A stretch of 6,366 nucleotides of DNA, taken from the NCBI GenBank assembly GCA_020058465.1, contig JAGVDZ010000097.1:1-6366 (forward strand). The letters are read 5' to 3'. Numbering within the stretch: position 1 is the stretch's first letter; every line of letters begins with the position of its first letter. Both the position numbers and the translations under genes were made by a program. Shown piece by piece: positions 1-6,128 of this stretch. This DNA comes from Parachlamydiales bacterium (GTDB taxonomy: Bacteria > Chlamydiota > Chlamydiia > Chlamydiales > SM23-39). The notes below the pieces were generated by a model. The model was not told where the DNA came from. It saw nothing but the letters and a program-made list of their open reading frames with translations, and did no database searches.

Positions 1-5
1 AATTC

Positions 6-755
6 GTGAATCAAGTTAACTTCACTTCTCAGTCATCACCGACAGAAAGAGTCTATACTACAGTATCGATCAGTTGCGGCGTAGCAAGCCCCTTCCTTCT
101 TTGCGGAGGTATTCTAAAGGTCGTCACTCCTTTAATCCAAGGGAGCCCACTATCCTTGCCTATTTGTGCCGTGGCCCTCACCTACGTTGCATTGGGAATG
201 ATTTTAGCCGTAGGCGCCCTCCTCGCTGCTCGTGGATCTGCTGGATATGCGATCCCACCGCCACCAAATAACCTCCCCCATGTGCCAGCAAGAAACACCC
301 CACCAAGTATGACTGCCCCTATCCCACCACCCCCTCCTTTGACTCCAACAATACCTAGTCGATCCCCACAGCTAAGCACTTCAAACAACAATCTCCTGGG
401 GCCGGCGGTTCAGAATGGACATTTTGTCCCTCTGGCATGGTATGAGAAGTATCACTTAAAACTGCCAGTCCACCTCCAAATACCAAAGACCGTGGATACG
501 CCCTCAAAAAAAGACCTTACTAAGCAGTGGGTGCGAAATCTAGCACAAATCTACCCATTTGGGATTCAAGATCTGACATCTGATGAACTCCCTTTTACGG
601 TTAGCAAAACCGAGGCAGAACATTCCTTCCGACAGTTTTTCACCAGTTACACTGAGCAAAGGCAAAAACAGACCTTTCAGAAACCACCAAGTGTAATGAC
701 GAACACTTTCCTAGAAAACTTTATCCAACAAAGAAGACCCTTACTCGAAGAATGA
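6..755 (+). CDS. Putative inclusion-membrane (Inc-like) protein, proline-rich, 5' end uncertain
   Basis: I do not recognise this family. Read from a GTG at position 6 it encodes 249 residues. Two hydrophobic stretches lie at about residues 17-40 and 52-75, separated by a short turn with Gly and Pro (about 41-51); there is no cleavable signal-peptide shape. This bilobed pattern is the hallmark of chlamydial Inc proteins, which type III secretion inserts into the inclusion membrane with both termini facing the host cytosol. After the second segment comes a proline-rich linker (about 83-121, including PPPP and IPPPPPL), then a polar, soluble C-terminal region (about 135-249) without a motif I know. 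Only five bases precede the GTG, so no ribosome-binding site can be judged. The frame stays open to the window edge, so the true start may lie upstream. It converges on the amidase gene, 10 bases away, and is not part of that operon. The coding frame is well supported; the Inc assignment is inference from topology and could instead be an ordinary two-helix membrane protein. Confidence 0.72.
   Translation: MNQVNFTSQSSPTERVYTTVSISCGVASPFLLCGGILKVVTPLIQGSPLSLPICAVALTYVALGMILAVGALLAARGSAGYAIPPPPNNLPHVPARNTPPSMTAPIPPPPPLTPTIPSRSPQLSTSNNNLLGPAVQNGHFVPLAWYEKYHLKLPVHLQIPKTVDTPSKKDLTKQWVRNLAQIYPFGIQDLTSDELPFTVSKTEAEHSFRQFFTSYTEQRQKQTFQKPPSVMTNTFLENFIQQRRPLLEE
252..368 (+). other. Proline-rich linker with FH1-like motif
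   Basis: Residues about 83-121 of the Inc-like protein contain a PPPP run (residues 84-87), scattered Pro, a PPPPP run (107-111) within the string IPPPPPL, and further TP/SP pairs. IPPPPPL is the core of formin FH1-type profilin/SH3/WW ligand motifs. The segment follows directly after the second hydrophobic segment, so it would be exposed on whichever side the C-terminus faces. The composition is seen directly; any binding partner is inference. Confidence 0.6.
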
Positions 756-765
756 CCTTCCGCAT

Positions 766-1482
766 TCAAAGGGCCCTCCTTGGCTTTTTCTTTTTGAGGT
801 AGGTGTCAATCCCATCGGCAATCCCCCGAGCTAATTTTTCTAGATATAGCTTTTCTTTTAAATTTCTCCTTTCCCCTGGATGAGTCACGAATCCACCCTC
901 AATTAAAATGGAGGGCATCGCAGACTCTCGGATCACGTAGAAATTATTTTTTTTTACCCCCCTCGAGATCGCCTGCGTCCTTCGGATCACCCCTTGCAAA
1001 ACCAGATTCGCCAGCGCAAGGGAAGCTTTCATCTTGACTCGCGCTGCAGGAGCTCCATGATAAAACACCTCCACCCCCGATGCTGCCGTATTTTGAGAGG
1101 CATTGAAATGGATGCTCACAAAAAGATCGCTGTGAGCTTGGGTCGCAAGCTCTACTCTTTTGGATAAAGGGACAAAGGTATCGGTAGTGCGGCTCATCAC
1201 AACACGATAGCCTAATTGCTCAAGGTAGCGCTTGGTTAACTTGGCTGTTTCCAAACAAAGTCTTTTTTCTTCACAAAATGGACGGTGAGCTCTAGCTCCT
1301 CGATCACGTCCTCCATGCCCCGCGTCCAGAAGAATCGTGTATGAAGCCGCCTGCCCAGGCAAGAGTGTCGACGCCATCGACGAGCTGCGAGGGCTTCGCT
1401 CCTTCAAGCCAAACACAGTCTGGAGGGGCAATAAACTAAAGACGAGGGCTATGTAAATCAGAACGTGCCCTCGTATCTTCAT
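766..1482 (-). CDS. amiA: N-acetylmuramoyl-L-alanine amidase (Amidase_3), exported
   Basis: Zinc amidase of 238 residues that cleaves the bond between N-acetylmuramic acid and L-alanine of the stem peptide, expected to act in the periplasm at the division site. Residues 1-25 form a signal peptide (basic start, hydrophobic core about 7-24, plausible cleavage after VFG) with no lipobox cysteine. The Amidase_3 domain spans about 49-229. Zinc-ligand motifs are DAGHGG (His56), the Glu of EEKRL (Glu71/72, probably Glu72) and SIHFNA (His125); the catalytic Glu is in ILIEGGF (Glu195). The domain starts soon after the signal peptide, leaving no room for an AMIN domain, and the protein ends in a Lys/Arg-rich tail. 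The ATG overlaps the murE stop as ATGA and is preceded by AAGGG at good spacing, so coupling to murE is likely. Chlamydial AmiA has been reported as a dual amidase/penicillin-sensitive carboxypeptidase; this protein has no SxxK tetrad anywhere. Identity of the domain is very secure; the symbol follows chlamydial usage. Confidence 0.95.
   Translation of the reverse strand: MKIRGHVLIYIALVFSLLPLQTVFGLKERSPRSSSMASTLLPGQAASYTILLDAGHGGRDRGARAHRPFCEEKRLCLETAKLTKRYLEQLGYRVVMSRTTDTFVPLSKRVELATQAHSDLFVSIHFNASQNTAASGVEVFYHGAPAARVKMKASLALANLVLQGVIRRTQAISRGVKKNNFYVIRESAMPSILIEGGFVTHPGERRNLKEKLYLEKLARGIADGIDTYLKKKKPRRAL
767..795 (+). terminator. Possible intrinsic terminator of the plus-strand gene
   Basis: Twelve bases after the plus-strand stop there is a short hairpin: CAAAGG (767-772) can pair with CCTTGG (778-783) around a five-base loop, with one A-G mismatch. 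It is followed by C and then T5-C-T5 (785-795). The U-tract is convincing but the stem is short. It lies inside the 3' end of the convergent amidase gene, where the T-runs encode that protein's lysine-rich tail, so the tract may simply be coding sequence. Confidence 0.35.
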
Positions 1483-2882
1483 GAGAGCCCTTGTAAAAGG
1501 GTTTTGGTCACCTCGACATCGTCAAAGGCAATAGTGTAATCTGAAAATTGCTGCAAGGGTTCGTGTCCCCTGCCCGCAATCAACACCCCATCTTTAGGCC
1601 GTGCTAGAGCCAAAGCTTGTTGGATCGCACGGCCACGGTCGAGCTCGACATGGTAGGGTCCTTGCATGTGGGCCTCAATCATCTTGACGATGTCGAGAGG
1701 GTCTTCTCTCCTAGGGTTATCATTCGTCAAAATTGTGTAATCGGCCCATCTGGACGCTGCCTTGGCCATCCCCTCTCTTCTTTCCAAAGGACGCTCTCCA
1801 CCACAGCCAAAGACAACGATCACTCTTTGCTGAGGCAGCCAACGAAGCTGTTGCAGTGCCTGCTCAAGGGAAGGGCCAGAATGGGCAAAATCAACCCAAA
1901 CCCGAAACGGAGCCTTCGAGGTAATTTCTTGAAGACGTCCCGGCACAGGCAAGAGGGTGGTAAGGTGGCCGATCCCCTCTTTAAGGTCGTACCCCATCAT
2001 CACAAAGGCTGTAAGAGCTCCCACAGCATTCAAGCGATTATACGATCCTAACATGGGAAGTTCGATTGGGTAGGTGTGGCCCCGGTAAGAAACAGCCGAC
2101 GGGGGCAGGAACTGCAGATCTGCTTGGGGAGAGCACCCGTAAAGGAGATAGGGGCAAGAACCTTGGATTTTTTTCAACCAAGGATCGTCTGCACAGTAGA
2201 CAGCGCCCCGAAGCGGTTTTTGAAATAGGCGAGCTTTGGCTTCAGCATATCGTTCCATCGTCCGATGATAGTCGAGATGATCGGGCAAGAGGTTGGTGAA
2301 TAAGGCGTAGTCAAACTCGATCTGATCTACCCTTCCTTGATCAAGTCCATGAGATGACACTTCTAAAATGGCCCCTCGACATCCTGCCTCCACCATCTGG
2401 CGTAACCGTTTTTGGTTGTAAGATGCTGTATGGGTTGTCAAGAAGGAGGCAGATCGAGATCGCCCCGTCCACGTTTCAATCGTGCCGATAAGTCCTGTGG
2501 CCAGCTTTTCTTGCTCTAACAAATGTTGTAACATGTATGTGGTTGTCGTCTTTCCCTTCGCCCCTGTAACCCCCCAGATGGTCAGCTTGCGCGAAGGAAA
2601 TCCATAGAGAGCCGCTGCAATCAAAGCTTCAAAACGGGCTGGCTCTTTCAGCTGCCATTGAGGCAGATCGCAGGCCGGTTCAAATCGATCAGAACAGAGA
2701 GCCACAGCCCCTTTAGAGCAAGCCTCCTGTAGGAGATCCTTCCCATTGATACAGCGTTCTTTAGATAAGATAAAAAGGGTGCCTGGCCCCACTTCAGAGG
2801 TGTGAGAAGCCACATCTCGTACTTCCACATCACCTCTTAGATCTCCAATGAGAACCTGTTTGAATAGCTGCTTAAGCTGCAT
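1479..2882 (-). CDS. murE: UDP-MurNAc-tripeptide ligase (meso-DAP-adding)
   Basis: Cytoplasmic ATP-dependent ligase of 467 residues that adds the third amino acid to UDP-MurNAc-L-Ala-D-Glu. Domain order is that of Mur ligases: an N-terminal UDP-binding domain (about 1-98), the central ATPase domain and the C-terminal domain (from about 320). Visible motifs are the P-loop GVTGAKGKTTT (104-114), TTHTAS (149-154), EVSSHGLDQGRV (174-185), NLLPDHLDYH (197-206), the presumed carbamoylated Lys216 in YAEAKARLF, the Asn pair in YNRLNAVGA (281-289), VPGRLQ (313-318), DFAHSGPSLE (331-340), DNPR (388-391) and GRGHE (437-441). DNPR is the signature of meso-diaminopimelate-adding MurE, as opposed to lysine-adding enzymes. 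The P-loop (AKGK rather than the common TNGK) and DFAHSGPSLE (commonly YAHTPD) vary slightly but keep the key Gly-Lys-Thr and His. The ATG lies inside the ftsI end (11-base overlap), with TGGA just upstream as a ribosome-binding site. Length is slightly below the usual 480-500. Confidence 0.97.
   Translation of the reverse strand: MQLKQLFKQVLIGDLRGDVEVRDVASHTSEVGPGTLFILSKERCINGKDLLQEACSKGAVALCSDRFEPACDLPQWQLKEPARFEALIAAALYGFPSRKLTIWGVTGAKGKTTTTYMLQHLLEQEKLATGLIGTIETWTGRSRSASFLTTHTASYNQKRLRQMVEAGCRGAILEVSSHGLDQGRVDQIEFDYALFTNLLPDHLDYHRTMERYAEAKARLFQKPLRGAVYCADDPWLKKIQGSCPYLLYGCSPQADLQFLPPSAVSYRGHTYPIELPMLGSYNRLNAVGALTAFVMMGYDLKEGIGHLTTLLPVPGRLQEITSKAPFRVWVDFAHSGPSLEQALQQLRWLPQQRVIVVFGCGGERPLERREGMAKAASRWADYTILTNDNPRREDPLDIVKMIEAHMQGPYHVELDRGRAIQQALALARPKDGVLIAGRGHEPLQQFSDYTIAFDDVEVTKTLLQGLS
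1484..1492 (-). promoter_or_regulatory. Ribosome-binding site of the amidase gene
   Basis: The minus strand reads AAGGG followed by CTCTC and the ATG at 1482-1480. This Shine-Dalgarno-like core lies within the last codons of murE and supports the ATG that overlaps the murE stop. It means the amidase could initiate partly on its own rather than only by termination-reinitiation. Confidence 0.5.
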
Positions 2883-4887
2883 GATTCCAATCTTTGTAAA
2901 GCTCTAAGAGCTCTCCTACCTCTTCAGCCCAAAGAGCCTTCTTACGATTCCGTCTCGGATCTCCTACAGGATATCCATAAGGGTCATTCGGCTCAACACC
3001 TAGATAGTGAAGAACTTGTTCTGCAATATCCCGAAAAATCGGGGCTACTGAAACACCTCCCAACTGATTTTTCCCAACGCCAGGGATCCATTTTTTTTCT
3101 GGATCATCGAGAGTCACGATCAAAACAAATTTAGGATTTTCTGCTGGCACAAATCCTACAAATGAAGATACGTGGTGATCTTTTGAGTAGATCCCTGCGA
3201 CGACCTTTTCCGCAGAGCCCGACTTGCCAATTTCGGTATATCCAGGCACATCAGCTAAAGAAGAAGTCCCTCCTGGCTGTGTGACAAAACGTAAAGAACG
3301 GTTCAGTCGACGAACAATGGCTTCACTTAAGACCCGTTCTTGGTGGGTCCATGTCGTCTGATCGAGCAAAATTTCTTCTCGGCCTTCTTTGTGTTTGACT
3401 ATTTTACGGACAATGTGAGGTCGGATACGAAAGCCTCCGTTAGCAAGAGTTGAGTAAGCCGAAGCCATCTGAATCGAATTAACAAGGATGTTATATCCCA
3501 TCGCGATCGAGTAGGGGGTGCTGAGGGACCACTCTGGGCGTCCATTGGGATGATTGTGTTGTAACCTTGGAACAAGGCCCGGCTCTTCCGCCGGTAGCTC
3601 AATGCCAGTCTTCACCCCAAAGCCAAACGTGGCCACCAGTGTTGTTCGTAACCACTCCTCGCCCAGTTCTCGAATCAATCTTTCCACAATTTTTGCAGGG
3701 TAGATATTCGACGATTTTTGGATCGCCAAATCCATGTTGAGAAACGAATGACACCGCCCATCTTTCAAAGGCTTCAAACGTCCAGGGAACATCCCCTGCG
3801 AAGTGGCCACCTTCTCGTCGGGTGTAAACAAAGGATATCCCTTAGCTTTCATGAGCTCTTCATTCCCCCTCAAACAGACAGCTAGTATCAAGGGTTTGAA
3901 CATCGAACCTGGCTCAAAACAGTCGAGAGCCGCCTTCATACGGGTTCGATCGAGCCAATCGGGGCGATTGAAGTACTCAAAATAGCGTCTCGGATCGAAG
4001 GGAGGATCTTGGGCTAAAGCCCAAATTTCCCCAGAATGAGGTTCCATCAAAACAGCCCATCCCCCTAGAGCATGGGCTTTTTTAATACCCAAAGAAAGCT
4101 CCTTTTCAACAATCGCCTGGATATGATGATTCATCGTCAATTCAATATCAGCTCCTGGCTCTAAAGGCACTTCAAAATGACCCAAGTCCACATCCATCAT
4201 TCTCGAAGGAGATCGGAGGCGCTTTCGAAAGCCAGAGCGCCCTTCCAATACCTCATTATACAAAAGCTCTAGACCCCCTGTAGGGATCGAGCACTTCTCT
4301 GTAGGATCTTTATCTCTCTGCACAGTATGGAGCACTGCCCCTAAAAGAGGTCCATAGGGGTAGGAACGGCGATAGGCCGATCGACAATAGAGAGCATTGA
4401 GTGGTAATCGATGTTGCTTCGCAAAAGGGATCCACCAAGCCTCAATACGATCCTTATCTTGCGCCTCAAGCCATCCTTCAAGACGTCGATTGCGACTCTT
4501 TTTCGAAAGACAAAGCTGCCACTCTGCCTCTCTGGAAGGTCTTTGCAAGATTTGGCTTAACGATGCAATCAGTGCCTGTTGTAAATGAGGCTCAATGGCC
4601 GCAGGGTCGACAAAAAGGTGAAAGACTTGAACATCAAAGACGAAAGGTTGCTTGTCTAAGGGATGTCCTGGAGCCAACGAAGTGTTGGACAAGATGGAGC
4701 CTCTGCGAGCCGGTTCTTCAATAATGCAAGCATGCTGCTTTAAAGCAATTCTATTCCATTGATCATGTTCGACAATCTGAATCTGATAAAACCTTAACAC
4801 CAAAAGGCCAAAAAGAAGAGCGAAACCAAAGGCGATTGCAATAAGGCGGAATCGATAGGAGCGATGGTAAGGGAGCATGTTCACCAA
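2872..4887 (-). CDS. ftsI: Peptidoglycan D,D-transpeptidase FtsI (PBP3)
   Basis: Class B penicillin-binding protein that crosslinks septal peptidoglycan; bitopic inner-membrane protein with a periplasmic catalytic domain. A short cytoplasmic N-terminus with many basic and aromatic residues precedes one transmembrane helix (about 14-34). The PBP-dimer/pedestal domain follows (about 50-235, beginning at the RRG motif at 61-63), then the transpeptidase domain (about 270-628). All three penicillin-binding motifs are intact: SMFK (catalytic Ser328, Lys331), SSN (392-394) and KSG (555-557). There is no PASTA domain; a charged tail of about 40 residues follows the catalytic domain. At 671 residues it is longer than E. 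coli FtsI (588) and close to the length I recall for chlamydial PBP3. The start is ambiguous: TTG at 4887, GTG at 4884 and ATG at 4878 are in frame within ten bases, giving 671, 670 or 668 residues. An AGG sits about 4 bases before the GTG and 10 before the ATG, so I favour GTG or ATG over TTG. It overlaps murE by 11 bases. Confidence 0.96.
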   Translation of the reverse strand: MVNMLPYHRSYRFRLIAIAFGFALLFGLLVLRFYQIQIVEHDQWNRIALKQHACIIEEPARRGSILSNTSLAPGHPLDKQPFVFDVQVFHLFVDPAAIEPHLQQALIASLSQILQRPSREAEWQLCLSKKSRNRRLEGWLEAQDKDRIEAWWIPFAKQHRLPLNALYCRSAYRRSYPYGPLLGAVLHTVQRDKDPTEKCSIPTGGLELLYNEVLEGRSGFRKRLRSPSRMMDVDLGHFEVPLEPGADIELTMNHHIQAIVEKELSLGIKKAHALGGWAVLMEPHSGEIWALAQDPPFDPRRYFEYFNRPDWLDRTRMKAALDCFEPGSMFKPLILAVCLRGNEELMKAKGYPLFTPDEKVATSQGMFPGRLKPLKDGRCHSFLNMDLAIQKSSNIYPAKIVERLIRELGEEWLRTTLVATFGFGVKTGIELPAEEPGLVPRLQHNHPNGRPEWSLSTPYSIAMGYNILVNSIQMASAYSTLANGGFRIRPHIVRKIVKHKEGREEILLDQTTWTHQERVLSEAIVRRLNRSLRFVTQPGGTSSLADVPGYTEIGKSGSAEKVVAGIYSKDHHVSSFVGFVPAENPKFVLIVTLDDPEKKWIPGVGKNQLGGVSVAPIFRDIAEQVLHYLGVEPNDPYGYPVGDPRRNRKKALWAEEVGELLELYKDWNHAA

Positions 4888-4899
4888 GCCTGAAAGCGT

Positions 4900-5232
4900 C
4901 TAGTGGATCGACACCAGCTCTTGTTCAGTGCACTTGTGGCGAGCTGCAACCAAAGTCTCTTGTGAAACTGTCATGACCTCTTTCCCTAAAGGATATTTTA
5001 AATGCGCAAACTCAGGCCGATGAGCCAAAGCCATCAGATGGGCAGGGTTTCGGAACGTGTCGATCTGGTACGCTAAGGCCTGCATCTCCTCTCGGATAAA
5101 AACCAATTCTTGTTCCTTTTCCGGGATCTCCATACGGAGCCTTGTCACTTCATTTTGTAGATTGAGGTAGGCATAGAGGGAAGCTCCAACTATGAGGATA
5201 CTCGTCCCTATCTTGAACCTTTTATATCGCAT
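4900..5232 (-). CDS. ftsL: FtsL-like bitopic division protein
   Basis: Small protein of 110 residues with a short basic N-terminus (RYKRFK), one hydrophobic transmembrane segment (about 8-24), a charged heptad-like stretch likely to be a coiled coil (about 25-58) and a short C-terminal part containing NPAHLMALAHRPEF (62-75). Single-helix-plus-coiled-coil architecture and position between rsmH and ftsI are exactly those of FtsL, which in other bacteria joins FtsB and FtsQ to activate the FtsW-FtsI synthase. The sequence is too divergent for me to claim FtsL from residues alone; in Chlamydia the gene at this place (CT271) was long annotated as hypothetical. The start overlaps the rsmH reading frame by 25 bases and has a strong purine-rich ribosome-binding site, so translation is probably coupled to rsmH. 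It ends 12 bases before the earliest ftsI start. Confidence 0.85.
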   Translation of the reverse strand: MRYKRFKIGTSILIVGASLYAYLNLQNEVTRLRMEIPEKEQELVFIREEMQALAYQIDTFRNPAHLMALAHRPEFAHLKYPLGKEVMTVSQETLVAARHKCTEQELVSIH

Positions 5233-6128
5233 TCTCCCCCCCTTTTAATCCCCGCTCGCAACTTAGCACTCCTAGAACGGGGGTTTTGTCGCACCTCTTC
5301 TCGAGTCGGGACCACCGGTTTTTTTGTATACGTCTCAAATTGAGTTGTTTCTCTAAAAAAATGTTTTGCAATTCGATCTTCCAAACTATGGAAGGAGATG
5401 ACAGCCAGCCTACCCCCTTCTCGAAGGAGAGCTGTAGCTGCGCGTAACCCTTGTTCAAGTTGTTTGAGTTCGTCATTGACAGCGATTCGAAGAGCTTGGA
5501 ACACCCTTGTAGCTGGATGAATCCTCCCCCTCCCCCTCGTCTGTTTTACAATCAAGTCTGCAAGGGCACGCGTCGTCTCGATCGGGTAACGTCCCCGAAC
5601 ACGGACAATTTCTCTGGCAATTTGACGTGACCTTCTCTCCTCCCCGTAGTGATAAAAAAGATCTGCCAGCTCATTTTCAGACCAAGTACCCACAATCTCA
5701 GCTGCCGTCAGTCCCTGGTCTGGATCCATCCTCATGTCCAAAAAAGCCTCTTCTTGAAAACTAAAGCCCCTCTCTTTTTGATCCAGCTGCATAGAAGAGA
5801 CTCCGACATCAATCAAGAATCCGTCCAAAAGACCCCGCCCCTTTACATGGAGGGCCACATCGGCAAATGCCCCTTGCACCCAAGTGAGCTTCTTTTCCCA
5901 TCGAGCCAGCCTTGGCTTGGCCACAGCAAGCGCGCTAGGATCTCGGTCACAGGCAATGTACACCTCGATTTCAGGATGCCCCTCTAACAACATCTCGGCA
6001 TGCCCACCTGCTCCCACAGTCCCTTCAAAAAACACCCTCAGATCCTCCCCTTCAAACACCTTGCACACTTCGACACCCAGAACAGGAACGTGAAGGCGAC
6101 CTGCCATAGATCGATCAGAGCTTTTCAT
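5208..6128 (-). CDS. rsmH: 16S rRNA (cytosine-1402-N4)-methyltransferase
   Basis: Cytoplasmic S-adenosylmethionine-dependent enzyme (old names mraW, yabC) that N4-methylates C1402 of 16S rRNA in the ribosomal P site. It is 306 residues, normal for the family. The conserved string of motifs is complete: HVPVL (13-17), the SAM-binding EGTVGAGGHAEMLL (35-48; Glu replaces the usual Asp at the first place), DRDPSAL (61-67), DVGVSSMQLD (107-116), RGFSF (120-124), LDMRMD (130-135), HPATRVFQALRIAVNDEL (204-221), ISFHSLEDRI (244-253) and NPRSRSAKLRA (282-292). The ATG overlaps the mraZ stop as ATGA; no strong ribosome-binding site precedes it, so translation probably depends on coupling to mraZ. Its 3' end overlaps the ftsL-like gene by 25 bases. 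Position behind mraZ is the standard first step of the dcw cluster. Confidence 0.98.
   Translation of the reverse strand: MKSSDRSMAGRLHVPVLGVEVCKVFEGEDLRVFFEGTVGAGGHAEMLLEGHPEIEVYIACDRDPSALAVAKPRLARWEKKLTWVQGAFADVALHVKGRGLLDGFLIDVGVSSMQLDQKERGFSFQEEAFLDMRMDPDQGLTAAEIVGTWSENELADLFYHYGEERRSRQIAREIVRVRGRYPIETTRALADLIVKQTRGRGRIHPATRVFQALRIAVNDELKQLEQGLRAATALLREGGRLAVISFHSLEDRIAKHFFRETTQFETYTKKPVVPTREEVRQNPRSRSAKLRAGIKRGGECDIKGSR
5234..5243 (-). promoter_or_regulatory. Ribosome-binding site of the ftsL-like gene (G7 run)
   Basis: On the minus strand the sequence A-G7-A-G lies directly upstream of the ATG at 5232-5230, inside the last codons of rsmH. Its AGGGGG core is spaced about five bases from the start codon, which fixes this ATG as the start and fits coupled re-initiation at the rsmH stop. 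The seven-G homopolymer is also a spot where sequencing or replication slippage would hit the rsmH C-terminus. Confidence 0.65.

Noticed and set aside
182..391. Glycine-rich open frame on the minus strand opposite the Inc-like gene
   Set aside because: It is the complement of the proline-rich linker (CCN codons give GGN); the plus-strand frame has the coherent membrane topology and spans the whole interval.
740..766. Terminator for the minus-strand operon just past the amidase stop
   Set aside because: I see no stem followed by a U-tract in the minus-strand reading beyond 766; termination may occur further inside the convergent gene or by another mechanism.
1617..2299. Plus-strand open frames of 60-144 codons opposite murE
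   Set aside because: They lie entirely within a gene with all MurE motifs, show no recognisable domain, and are expected as antisense shadows of moderately GC-rich coding sequence.
3085..3105. Inverted repeat GATCCA / TGGATC with T8 in the loop
   Set aside because: Only six base pairs, in the middle of the ftsI transpeptidase domain and encoding a normal stretch of protein; probably chance.
4397..4724. Plus-strand open frames opposite ftsI
   Set aside because: They are antisense to the PBP-dimer domain of ftsI, overlap each other in different frames and have no convincing protein features.
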